Source: JAHEFU01 sp020440645
Lineage (GTDB): Bacteria; 4484-113; JAFGCY01
NCBI GenBank assembly: GCA_020440645.1
Contig: JAGRNR010000007.1
Span: 1-64,000 of the forward strand
DNA: 64,000 nucleotides
Direction: 5' to 3'
The notes beneath the pieces were generated by a model that ran no database searches, was not told the origin of the DNA, and worked only from the letters and a program-made list of their open reading frames with translations. The translations under genes and the position numbers were made by a program. Every line of letters starts with the position of its first letter. Positions within the stretch are counted from its first letter, which is position 1. Shown here one piece after another: positions 27,256-35,235 of the stretch.

Positions 27256-28383
27256 ATGCGTACTGCCTCAACGAAGGCTGCACTGACAGCAGCTGGCAAC
27301 GCTGTATTGGCACTGATGATCGCCCTGATGTTGTTCGCGGTTGTCACGAAGGGCATGGTGCCATCCATCTCCGCGCGCCAGACTTACCGCCAGCAGAATG
27401 TAAAGGACAACATCAACCAGATCCAGCTGGCGATCGAGCGCTATGCAACAGATCAGGATGGAGTGTATCCATACTTCCTGTACGGCGGGGAGCTCAACTG
27501 CAACCTGGGTACGGTGAATGGTGTCAACACCGCGTACCAGCATTCCGGCTACCCGGGAGGCAGGATCATCCAGCCCTTCGATCCGGCAAATCTGGCACCG
27601 GGCAGGGCCGGGTATGGGGGAGCGAGCTGGTCCGACCTGGCAGCTGGCAGGGGAGATCATGCGTATGGCGATGCCCTGCAGGCCGGTGGTTACCTGCCGC
27701 AGTATCCACGCAACCCCTTCCAGGCGACAGGTGGTAATCGCTTCGGGCTATCAGCCCTCAAGACCACGGCATACGACCAGGCCTGCTTCGGTGGCCGTTC
27801 AGGGGTACTGAGCTGGAACCTGGCCTGGTTTGGTGAAGCTCCGCAGTTGATGGACATGCAGAGCAACGACCCCCGGACGGTGCGCATTGATTTTCCCGTC
27901 AGCTTTGCTTACATTCCAGTCTGGTCAGACGAGGCTACCAATAATGGTCACATTGGTTATCAGATCAGTGAGACTGGCGTCGCAACCACGTTTCCACCTG
28001 AGATCGTCCCTCCACTTGGACAACAGGATGCGGCAAATGTAGCAAGCCTGGATGTTGCAGGATATGACCTGCTTGGATTCGGGTCGGACAGGGACAAGGG
28101 GGACTGCATGGATGACTCCATTCTCGATAGGCAGGGCAGGCATATCTGGCGCAGTGGATATCTCGGAGACAGGGCCGGCCGCAATCCCTGGGTCACATCC
28201 GGTTTGTGGAATGGAACGGCAGTGGCCGACTTCGATCCCAGGCCATTCAGCGACGGAGTGGATGACTTCGTGGTCATCCATGTGGGTACCGGGATGGACA
28301 AGCGCGTTGCCAATCCCGCAACTGCCACGCCGCAGGATCGAGATGCCGGCACCCAAGCGGACAAGACCGCCAGCGGCGGTTAA
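27256..28383 (+). CDS. Pilin-like paralogue lacking the prepilin cleavage motif
   Basis: Paralogue of the flanking pilin-like proteins over nearly its whole length (YGGELNCNLGTVNGVN, YLPQYPRNPFQ, VASLDVAGYDL, FSDGVDDFVVIHVGTGMDK). Its N-terminus is different: MRTASTKAALTAAGNAVLALMIALMLFAVV has a hydrophobic segment but no FTLIE processing site and no Glu at +5. It should not be processed by prepilin peptidase and may be a membrane-anchored relative. I start at ATG 27256 after GAGAGGAAA rather than the longer frame from 27178. The C-terminal tail (TATPQDRDAGTQ) is extra. About 375 aa. Confidence 0.8.
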   Translation: MRTASTKAALTAAGNAVLALMIALMLFAVVTKGMVPSISARQTYRQQNVKDNINQIQLAIERYATDQDGVYPYFLYGGELNCNLGTVNGVNTAYQHSGYPGGRIIQPFDPANLAPGRAGYGGASWSDLAAGRGDHAYGDALQAGGYLPQYPRNPFQATGGNRFGLSALKTTAYDQACFGGRSGVLSWNLAWFGEAPQLMDMQSNDPRTVRIDFPVSFAYIPVWSDEATNNGHIGYQISETGVATTFPPEIVPPLGQQDAANVASLDVAGYDLLGFGSDRDKGDCMDDSILDRQGRHIWRSGYLGDRAGRNPWVTSGLWNGTAVADFDPRPFSDGVDDFVVIHVGTGMDKRVANPATATPQDRDAGTQADKTASGG

Positions 28384-28699
28384 GAATCGGTTAACTTTAG
28401 TTTGCCCGGAGTTGCCAAGATGAAGCAGTTGATCGTCGGAGCCCTTTATGGATCAGTCCTGAGGATGTTTAGGGCAGATGGACAAAAACGGAAAAATGAT
28501 GGGGAAATATTGGAAATTTCTATAGGCACCTGTAACGTTTGCCCCTCTGTGGCGTCTAGTTATCGGTGGTGTAAATCCGCTCAAAGCCTTGTTAAATCCT
28601 AGTTTGACAAAGCATAGGCGGATAGTTATACTCCTTTGGCTTACAAGTGTTAATTGCTGTGGCTTCCCGTAATCCATACCAGAATAGGAGGTTAGCGTC
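28384..28699 (+). other. Intergenic promoter region of pilin-like gene 3
   Basis: About 315 bases without a convincing gene; a 66-codon open frame here has no protein-like character. The right half is AT-rich and carries the strong promoter listed next, a leader of roughly 60 bases and an AGGAGG ribosome site at 28686-28691. Confidence 0.6.
28604..28632 (+). promoter_or_regulatory. Strong sigma-70-type promoter
   Basis: TTGACA (28604-28609), a 17-base spacer and TATACT (28627-28632): a near-consensus housekeeping promoter, about 60 bases before the start of pilin-like gene 3. It is the best such promoter I found in the window and fits the optimised-looking codon use of the gene. Confidence 0.8.
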
Positions 28700-29764
28700 T
28701 TGAAGACTAAAGGCTTCACGCTGATCGAACTTCTAGTCGTAGTCGTGATTATCGGCATCCTGGTCGCTATCGCGCTCCCGAACTTTATCAAGATCAAGGA
28801 TAAGGCTCGTGAGGCGGAGGTTAAGCAGAACCTTCATGCGATCCAGCTGGCGATTGAGCGCTACGCTACCGATTATGACGGTATTTACCCCTACTACCTG
28901 TACGGCGGTGAGTCCCTGTTCAACATCGGTACCATCAACGGCGTGAATGGCTCGCACCAGTGGCGTGCCTACACGACCGGCCAGATTGTGCAGCCGTTCG
29001 ACATGTTCTGGCTGAACACTGACACCTGGGATTACAATGACACTGCGTGGGGCAACCTGACCCAGCAGACTGACATTGAGTCCGGCTTCGGCGACACCAT
29101 CGAGTACGAAGGTTACATGCCGAAGTTCCCCCGTAACCCCTTCCAGGTCGGCAGCTCCAGCAAGGTGTTTGGTATCGACGCTCTGTCCACCAACTACCAG
29201 GACCATGCCTGCTTCGGCGGTTACGATGGAGACCTGATGTGGAACATCGCGTGGTTCTCTGAGGGCCCGCAGTACATGTTCTTCAGCGCCCCGGACTACG
29301 AGCCGGTCCGCACTGAGTATCAGGGTAACTTCGCCTATCACGCTCGTTGGAGCGATGAGACCACCAACCACGGTCACTTCCTGTATCAGGTGCCTTATCA
29401 CAGCGACGCCACCACCATGCCGCCGGAGATGACTCCGCCGCTTGGCAACGCTGACGTCCAGAACGTGGCAAGCCTTGATGTCGCCGGTTACGACCTGACT
29501 GCCCTCGGTTCCGAGCGCACGAAGGGCCAGGACCTTGACGACAGCATGGAAGACTCGGTTGGTGCCCAGTACTGGCGTACCGGTTACCTCACCCTTGGCC
29601 AGGAGCGCAACCCCTGGACCACTTCGGGTATGTGGGGTAACACCACCCAGGTCGATGACTATGATGAGCGTCCCTTCTCGGATGGTATCCCTGACTTCCT
29701 CATCATCCATCTCGGATCTGGCATGGACAAGAAGGTCGGCAGCGACAACAGTCTTGCCGGCTGA
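28700..29764 (+). CDS. Large type IV pilin-like protein 3, probably abundant
   Basis: Pilin-like protein of 354 aa with a canonical cleavage site (MKTKGFTLIELL, Gly at -1, Glu at +5) and the same long helix and C-terminal domain as the protein at 26056. Starts at TTG 28700 after AGGAGG. Codon choice is visibly cleaner than in the two genes before it (frequent AAC, TAC, GGT, CGT), as in highly expressed genes, and it has a near-consensus promoter. Likely the major subunit of a filament or secretion pseudopilus. The globular domain is rich in Trp, Tyr and Phe. Confidence 0.9.
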   Translation: MKTKGFTLIELLVVVVIIGILVAIALPNFIKIKDKAREAEVKQNLHAIQLAIERYATDYDGIYPYYLYGGESLFNIGTINGVNGSHQWRAYTTGQIVQPFDMFWLNTDTWDYNDTAWGNLTQQTDIESGFGDTIEYEGYMPKFPRNPFQVGSSSKVFGIDALSTNYQDHACFGGYDGDLMWNIAWFSEGPQYMFFSAPDYEPVRTEYQGNFAYHARWSDETTNHGHFLYQVPYHSDATTMPPEMTPPLGNADVQNVASLDVAGYDLTALGSERTKGQDLDDSMEDSVGAQYWRTGYLTLGQERNPWTTSGMWGNTTQVDDYDERPFSDGIPDFLIIHLGSGMDKKVGSDNSLAG

Positions 29765-29826
29765 CCTGCCTTGATTTCGGGTTAGATGTCAAGTCAATTG
29801 GTTTCGGATCATCTATGGAGGATGCT

Positions 29827-30849
29827 ATGACAAAGAGAGGATTCACTCTGATCGAGCTGCTGGTGGTCATCGTGATCATCGGTATCCTCGTGGCGATTGC
29901 CCTTCCGAACTTCATCCGCATCAAGGATAAGGCGAAGGAAGCAGAGGTTAAGCAGAACCTGCACGCTATTCAGCTTGCACTCGAGCGTTATTCCGTTGAC
30001 TCAGCCGGTAACATCTACCCGCTGATCATCAACGGTGGTGACTGGACTGACCAGGATGTCGTCTGGCAGAGCTGGGTCGACGATCAGGACAACCTGAGCG
30101 TCGATGATATCTCCAACCCGACCCGCCGCAACGAGTGGCGTGCCGCGGAAGAGGATGTCGGTGACCCGCTGGTGATGGAGGCCTACATGCCTTCCTACCC
30201 CGGCAACCCGTTCGTCAAGAACAAAACCGACACCATCCTGCCCTTCATCCATCACTTCCCGTGGTCTGCTGGTGGTAACTATCCCGACCAGCGCTACGTC
30301 GGTGGTCGCCAGAGCGACAAGATGTGGGAGTGCTTCGGCCCCGCCGGACTGATCACTGTTCAGTCCTTCATGGGTGACGCATTCGTCCACCACATCTACA
30401 ACAACCCGCCGTACGACTACGCCGGTGACATGTTCAAGGAGCCCAGCAACGTCGGTGGCGACTGGACCGACCCGAGTGGTAACAAGTTCCTGACCGGTAA
30501 CTTCAGCTACTACCCGCGCGCCGGCACCAACATCGCCTTCCCGATCACCGGTTCCGGTGACCCGGTCGGCTACAGCCTCTCCGGCTATGGTTCCGTCCGC
30601 ACCAAGGGTCAGGACGTGTACAACCGTAACGGTGACTTCAAGGGTCGTTTCCGTACGAACTCCTGCGTCATTGACTGCGCCACGCCGATCTTCGGCTGGG
30701 ACGTCGAGTGCCTGTGCAACACCGGCAACCCCGTCTCCCTGGACTTCAATGATGGTGGTTCTGACACCCTGAAGGATGGCGTCGTGATCGTTCTCGACTC
30801 CGGTATCGACAAGAAGTCAATGTCTGACGACATTAACGAGTCGGTATAG
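29827..30849 (+). CDS. Large type IV pilin-like protein 4, probably abundant
   Basis: Pilin-like protein of 340 aa. The N-terminus MTKRGFTLIELLVVIVIIGI is a perfect prepilin signal, and the helix (IKDKAKEAEVKQNLHAIQLALERY) matches the preceding paralogues. The globular domain has diverged (many Gly/Asp/Asn/Trp, a CVIDC and a CLC segment), but keeps YGSVRTKGQDV and the final VVIVLDSGIDKK. Start at ATG 29827 after GGAGG. Codon use is strongly biased (GGT, AAC, TAC, ATC), suggesting high expression. Followed by a strong terminator, so the array ends here. Confidence 0.9.
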   Translation: MTKRGFTLIELLVVIVIIGILVAIALPNFIRIKDKAKEAEVKQNLHAIQLALERYSVDSAGNIYPLIINGGDWTDQDVVWQSWVDDQDNLSVDDISNPTRRNEWRAAEEDVGDPLVMEAYMPSYPGNPFVKNKTDTILPFIHHFPWSAGGNYPDQRYVGGRQSDKMWECFGPAGLITVQSFMGDAFVHHIYNNPPYDYAGDMFKEPSNVGGDWTDPSGNKFLTGNFSYYPRAGTNIAFPITGSGDPVGYSLSGYGSVRTKGQDVYNRNGDFKGRFRTNSCVIDCATPIFGWDVECLCNTGNPVSLDFNDGGSDTLKDGVVIVLDSGIDKKSMSDDINESV

Positions 30850-30896
30850 TCCTTGCTGAGTGCTGCAGGGAAACCTGCGGAACAACGCCTGAAACT

Positions 30897-30926
30897 CCCC
30901 CGGCCCATGGGCCGGGGGTTTTTTTT
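30897..30926 (+). terminator. Strong intrinsic terminator after pilin-like array
   Basis: Perfect 10-base-pair GC stem, CCCCCGGCCC / GGGCCGGGGG at 30897-30918 with a two-base loop as written, followed by eight T (30919-30926). Confidence 0.95.
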
Positions 30927-30947
30927 GCCTGGACGTCGCCACAAATG

Positions 30948-30970
30948 AAAAAGGCTCCCCGCAGGGAGCC
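30948..30970 (-). terminator. Intrinsic terminator of the aldolase gene
   Basis: Stem GGCTCCC / GGGAGCC at 30953-30970. On the minus strand it is followed by TTTTT (30952-30948), so it ends transcripts of the aldolase gene, whose stop is at 31014. Confidence 0.85.
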
Positions 30971-31013
30971 TCTTCATTTCGTGAACTGTCCGGGATCTGT
31001 TCTCCCGGCCTGC

Positions 31014-31922
31014 TCAGCTGTCGCCAAACTCGCGCATGATCTCCTTCACCTTCTCGGTGATCTCCAGCGCCTGTTCCATCGGGCGCTGCCACATGTTGCG
31101 GCCGAAGATCAGGCCGGTAGCGCCTCCCTCGAAGCTCATGCGGACCTTTGCCAGCATGTCGTCATCACCGAGCTTGCTGCCGCCACTGACAAGCACGAAG
31201 GCCCGGCCGGCGCTCTGCACGATCTGGCGGAAGGCCCCAAGCTGGTCAATCTGCATGCTGTTATAGGGTGCAGGGGAGTTAACATCCGTCGCCGGATTGA
31301 TCTTCGGGATGTGCAGCTTGACGATGTCTGCCCCGAATTCCTCCGCGAGGCGGGCCCCGTAGTCAACGGCGTAGAAGCTGTCGCGTCCACCTTTCTGCTC
31401 AATCGCCTCACCGCGCGGGTAGGCCCAGATGATCAGCGGCATGCCGAAGCGGTCGCAGTCCTGGCGCACTTCCATCAGCTGGCGGATCTCCTCCTCCTGC
31501 ATCCCGCTGCCGACATACAGCGTGTAGCCGATGCCGTCAGCACCGAGATGGACGGCGTCTTCCACCGTGGCTGTCAGCGGTGAGAAGGGCTCGTTGTCAG
31601 GGATGTTCGACTTGCCGTTGATCTTCAGCACCAGCGGCACGTCGCCCGCCACCTCGCGCAGGTAGTTGCGGGCCAGACCGATGTGCACGGCGATCGCGCT
31701 GAAGCCGCCGCGGCGGGCCAGCTCGAACTGGTAGGCCGGGAACTTGCAGTCCTCGTGGCTGAAGAAATCCATCGGGCCATGCTCGATGCCCTGGTCCAGC
31801 GGCAGGATCAGAAGCGTGCCGTTGCCGGGGCCGTGTTCGTACAGCATGCGGTGCAACCGTACGCGCTTGCCGAGCGGCTTGTCTAGTTCAGAGAGTTTCG
31901 GCCGTTTGTAGAAGCCTGACAT
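31014..31922 (-). CDS. Class I fructose-bisphosphate aldolase (DhnA family)
   Basis: Schiff-base aldolase of the archaeal/DhnA type, interconverting fructose 1,6-bisphosphate with DHAP and glyceraldehyde 3-phosphate. Visible are LLILPLDQGIEHGP near the N-terminus, the likely Schiff-base lysine in FGADIVKLHIPK, and the phosphate-binding end LVSGGSKLGDDD / GATGLIFGRNMWQRP. I start at ATG 31922 (MSGFYKRPKL) after GGAGGAG. 302 aa. Monocistronic, with its own terminator; divergent from the CsoR-like gene. Confidence 0.9.
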   Translation of the reverse strand: MSGFYKRPKLSELDKPLGKRVRLHRMLYEHGPGNGTLLILPLDQGIEHGPMDFFSHEDCKFPAYQFELARRGGFSAIAVHIGLARNYLREVAGDVPLVLKINGKSNIPDNEPFSPLTATVEDAVHLGADGIGYTLYVGSGMQEEEIRQLMEVRQDCDRFGMPLIIWAYPRGEAIEQKGGRDSFYAVDYGARLAEEFGADIVKLHIPKINPATDVNSPAPYNSMQIDQLGAFRQIVQSAGRAFVLVSGGSKLGDDDMLAKVRMSFEGGATGLIFGRNMWQRPMEQALEITEKVKEIMREFGDS

Positions 31923-31998
31923 TGTCTCCTCCATGGAGAAAAGTAGCGCAATGATACTTCCAGATGGTGCACAGGGCAAGCGCCGGTCTGGGACACGC

Positions 31999-32010
31999 TA
32001 TACTGGTGCG
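31999..32010 (+). promoter_or_regulatory. Leaderless-type -10 element before CsoR-like gene
   Basis: TATACT (31999-32004), six bases, then ATG 32011. No Shine-Dalgarno. Same spacing as at 18105 and 41039. Confidence 0.5.
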
Positions 32011-32262
32011 ATGCAGGATCAGGAAGGCACGCAGGCTGATGTTCTGAGGCGCCTGCGCCGGATCGAGGGCCAGGTCCGGGGCTTGCAGAGGATGGTGGAG
32101 GAGGGTGAACCCTGCAGGGATGTACTGTCCCAGTTCAAGGCCACCCGCACTGCACTTGACTCAGCCGGCAGGCTGCTGCTGACCGAATTCCTTGCGCAAT
32201 CGATCATCAGAGGCAATGGGAAGATTGACAGCGAAACGCTTGAAACATTCCTGCGCTTCTGA
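32011..32262 (+). CDS. CsoR/FrmR-family repressor with incomplete metal site
   Basis: All-helical DUF156 transcriptional repressor of 83 aa (LRRLRRIEGQVRGLQRMVEEG is the family signature). Copper-sensing CsoR uses Cys36, His61 and Cys65. Here the first cysteine is kept (C35), but the other two positions are F60 and S64 (TEFLAQSI). Copper sensing as in CsoR is therefore unlikely, and persulfide sensing with two cysteines also looks impossible; a one-cysteine or other signal remains open. I start at ATG 32011 because a TATACT lies six bases before it. Its target is unknown; the MacA/MacB-like operon lies downstream beyond a tRNA. Confidence 0.82.
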   Translation: MQDQEGTQADVLRRLRRIEGQVRGLQRMVEEGEPCRDVLSQFKATRTALDSAGRLLLTEFLAQSIIRGNGKIDSETLETFLRF

Positions 32263-32316
32263 AGCGTAACAAAATCGCGCAGCATTGCGTCAGAAAACAG
32301 CAGGGAATCGGGAGAA

Positions 32317-32393
32317 TGGTGGGTCGCGCTGGAATCGAACCAGCGACCTCATCCTTATCAGGGATGCGCTCTAACCAACTGAGCTAGCGACCC
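32317..32393 (-). tRNA. tRNA-Ile (anticodon GAT)
   Basis: A 77-base cloverleaf on the minus strand. The acceptor stem GGGTCGC pairs with GCGACCC. The D-arm is GCTCAGTTGGTTAGAGC. The anticodon stem CATCC/GGATG encloses loop CTGATAA (anticodon GAT). The T-arm is GCTGG-TTCGAAT-CCAGC. Discriminator A and an encoded CCA follow. Confidence 0.97.
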
Positions 32394-32507
32394 AATGAGG
32401 AAGAGAAGTATAGCCCCGGGATCAGCCGATGTCAATGGCGGCATCGGCTGAGTGGCATCTGGCCTCCACTCTCGTGACCGCTGACAGGTAACAGAGACTA
32501 AACAGAC

Positions 32508-33956
32508 ATGAAAACCTTCATCCGAATTGCTATCAACCTCGTCGTGATCGGCGGCCTTGGCTTCCTGGCATGGAAGTTCATCTCGCCGCTGTTCGCCCCC
32601 GAGGAGGTCGAAACCGACATCCAGACCACGGCTGTGTCCCGCGGGGACCTGCGCAAGATCGTGCCGGCGGACGGTGTCGTCGAACCTTCCGTACTGGTCG
32701 AGGTGAAGAGCAAGGCCAGCGGCCTTGTTGAGGCGATCTTTGTCGAGCCGGGTGATGAGGTGACCCTTGGCACCCCGATTGCCGAGCTGGACAAGGAGCA
32801 GATCGTCCAGAGCATCAAGGAGAGCGAGGCCCGCCTGCTGCGTTCGCAGGCACAGCTGAAAAAGACCAAGCGCAAGTTGACTGTCGAGGCCCGCAGTCGT
32901 CTGGAAAATGATGTCGAAAGCGCCCGAATCAGTTTCGAGAATGCCCAGTCTGACTATGACCGCATCCTCGGCTTGTATGAGCATGAACCTAAGTATGCGA
33001 CGGATGCGGAAATGCAGTCCGCGGAACAGAGCCTGGACCAGGCAAAGCTGCGTTACGAAGAGTCACAGCGCCAGCTGCAGATGGGTCTGGAAGGTGGTGA
33101 CGTTGACGACATCGCAATTGCTGAAGCGGATGTGGAAGCCAGCCAGGCCGATACGGACCGCCTCAAGGAAGAGCTGGGTTACACCACCATCACCAGTCCG
33201 CAGAGCGGCACCGTGCTGACAAGGCCGGTTGAGATCGGTTCAGCGGTTGCCAGTGCGACCTCAGGAAACACATCCGGCACCGTGATTGCCACAGTTGCTG
33301 ACCTGTCAACGATCTACGTCAAGGCCCGCATTGAGGAGACAGACCTCGGAACCATCAAGGTAGGTGGTCCCTGCCGGATCACGTTTGACACCTACTCCGG
33401 CTGGGTCTGGCAGGGCGAGATCAAGAAGATCTACCCGCAGGGCGAGACCGGCGGAGGAAACACCGGCACCCGCTTCCCGGTTGACATCGCGATTGACCTC
33501 AACAGCGCCACGATGGAAGGCGGTGGCTTCGGCGGCCGCATGGGTGGAGGTGGTGGAGGCAACTGGGGTGGCCGTCGCGGCGGCGGCGGTGGCGGCGGAG
33601 GAGCTGGCCGCAGGCCCGGAGGCGGGCAGGGTGGTGCTCCTGACGGTGGTGCAAGTGGCCAGGAAAAGCCGGCGGAAGAGGCTAAGCCTGAACCGCAGAA
33701 GCCCAAGCTCTACCCGAACATGACCGCCAACGTGGAGATCGTGCTGGAGGACCACCCCAGCGTGCTGATCCTGCCGGCGCAGTACATACAGTACGAGGAA
33801 GGCAAGCCCTACGTCGAAGTGTCCGCTGACGCTGACAGCACCGACGTGCGGGAACGTGTTGACATCGAGCTGGGCTTCTTCGATGGCCTGCGCTATGAGG
33901 TGACGAGCGGGCTCGAGGAAGGGGACACCGTAGTGCTTGAGAGAACCATTGAATAG
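32508..33956 (+). CDS. MacA/HlyD-type periplasmic adaptor with Gly-rich insertion
   Basis: Membrane-fusion adaptor of an ABC-type efflux system, 482 aa. An N-terminal membrane anchor (INLVVIGGLGFLAWKF) is followed by a lipoyl half (VPADGVVEPSVLVEVKSKASG), a coiled-coil hairpin about residues 95-225, the second lipoyl half (TITSPQSGTVLTRPVEIG) and a beta-barrel. Near residues 340-400 there is an unusual low-complexity insertion dominated by Gly, then Pro/Glu/Lys, before the final barrel strand (LYPNMTANVEIVLEDHP). Such an insertion is not typical of MacA. Three MacB-like permeases follow in the same direction at short spacing. Confidence 0.88.
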   Translation: MKTFIRIAINLVVIGGLGFLAWKFISPLFAPEEVETDIQTTAVSRGDLRKIVPADGVVEPSVLVEVKSKASGLVEAIFVEPGDEVTLGTPIAELDKEQIVQSIKESEARLLRSQAQLKKTKRKLTVEARSRLENDVESARISFENAQSDYDRILGLYEHEPKYATDAEMQSAEQSLDQAKLRYEESQRQLQMGLEGGDVDDIAIAEADVEASQADTDRLKEELGYTTITSPQSGTVLTRPVEIGSAVASATSGNTSGTVIATVADLSTIYVKARIEETDLGTIKVGGPCRITFDTYSGWVWQGEIKKIYPQGETGGGNTGTRFPVDIAIDLNSATMEGGGFGGRMGGGGGGNWGGRRGGGGGGGGAGRRPGGGQGGAPDGGASGQEKPAEEAKPEPQKPKLYPNMTANVEIVLEDHPSVLILPAQYIQYEEGKPYVEVSADADSTDVRERVDIELGFFDGLRYEVTSGLEEGDTVVLERTIE

Positions 33957-33966
33957 GCGGTAGCAT

Positions 33967-35205
33967 TTGCTGTTCTGGGAGATCATCGTCGTAGCCATCC
34001 GCGGCATTCTCGCCAACAAGCTGCGTACCGGGCTGACGATGCTCGGCATCATAGTCGGGGTTGGCAGCGTGATCGTGCTGCTGGCCTACAGTGCCGGCAC
34101 CCGCGAGGATATGCTGAAGGACTTCGAGCGCTGGGGTGCCAACCGGATGGGCTGCTGGATGGACCGCTGGAGCAGTGGAGTGCCGATCCCGCAGACGGAG
34201 AGCTTCACGCTGGATGATACCGCGGCGATCCGGGCCTCCTGTCCGAGCATTGACAAGGTGAGCGCCATCCAGGAACTCGAAGCCAATGTCTCGCGCAACA
34301 CGATCGAGCTTGACGCCTACAGCGTGATTGCCATCGAGCCTGACTGGACAGCGATCTCCAACTACCAGATAGACCAGGGACGTTTCTTCACCGACGATGA
34401 GAACCTGATGCGAGAACGCGTCTGCGTGCTGGCCAGCATGACGAAGGAAGCGCTGTTCTTCAGTGCACCGGCGGTGGATGAGTTCATCACGATAGATGGC
34501 AAGCGCTTCAAGGTGGTTGGCACATACAAGCCCGTGGGCAACAGCCGCTGGGAATCGCATGACGAGCGGGTGCTGATCCCGATCGGCACGGCGATGGACC
34601 GCGTCAGCGGAGTGAACGGCATCGGTTCGCTGAATTTCCGCCTGCATGATCCGTCCATGAGCGAGCGCGCGGAGGAGGAGGTGCGCCGACTGCTGCATGA
34701 ACGCCATCCCCGCGTACCGCTGCCGGACGAGGCCAAGGGACAGACGGAACCGTTCCGCTTCTGGAACGCTGCCGAGTGGCAGGCCCGTCGGGAGGAATCC
34801 GCCCGCACGCTAACGATCTTCCTCGGGGTGGTCGGCTTCACTTCGCTCCTGATCGGCGGTGTCGGCGTGATGAACATCATGCTCGTGACTGTGCAGGAGC
34901 GCACCCGTGAGATCGGCCTGCGCAAGGCACTGGGAGCGACATTCTCCAGCGTGATGAACCAGTTCCTGCTGGAGTCGATCGTGATCTGCCTGCTGGGAGG
35001 CCTGATCGGGACTGGCATCGCCGTGCTGGCCTGCCGGATGATCGCGCGCCTGCCGGAGGAAAGCCAGATCCCGCCTCCGATCGTCACACCAATGGCAATT
35101 TTCGTTGCTGCGAGCGTAACCGTAGCAATCGGCCTGTTCTTCGGCGTCTATCCTGCTATGAGGGCAGCCGGCCAGGATCCGATCCGGGCGCTGCGCTTCC
35201 AGTAA
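33967..35205 (+). CDS. MacB-like ABC transporter permease 1 (no ATPase domain)
   Basis: FtsX/MacB-type permease of 412 aa: N-terminal membrane helix (GLTMLGIIVGVGSVIVLLAY), a periplasmic MacB_PCD-like domain about residues 60-260, and three C-terminal helices including LIGGVGVMNIMLVTVQERTREIGLRKALGAT, a family hallmark. Unlike MacB it has no nucleotide-binding domain. Starts at TTG 33967, 10 bases after the adaptor. Paralogous to the next two genes. Confidence 0.9.
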   Translation: MLFWEIIVVAIRGILANKLRTGLTMLGIIVGVGSVIVLLAYSAGTREDMLKDFERWGANRMGCWMDRWSSGVPIPQTESFTLDDTAAIRASCPSIDKVSAIQELEANVSRNTIELDAYSVIAIEPDWTAISNYQIDQGRFFTDDENLMRERVCVLASMTKEALFFSAPAVDEFITIDGKRFKVVGTYKPVGNSRWESHDERVLIPIGTAMDRVSGVNGIGSLNFRLHDPSMSERAEEEVRRLLHERHPRVPLPDEAKGQTEPFRFWNAAEWQARREESARTLTIFLGVVGFTSLLIGGVGVMNIMLVTVQERTREIGLRKALGATFSSVMNQFLLESIVICLLGGLIGTGIAVLACRMIARLPEESQIPPPIVTPMAIFVAASVTVAIGLFFGVYPAMRAAGQDPIRALRFQ

Positions 35206-35235
35206 GGTAGCCGGCGGTCCGGTACAGGTTGGAGA

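Noticed and set aside
28402..28602. Short open frame before pilin-like gene 3
   Set aside because: Low-complexity, not protein-like in codon use, and it runs up to the promoter region.
33306..34707. Open frames on the minus strand opposite the adaptor and first permease, including a proline-rich one
   Set aside because: The proline run is simply the complement of the glycine-rich insertion; no ribosome sites or family features.
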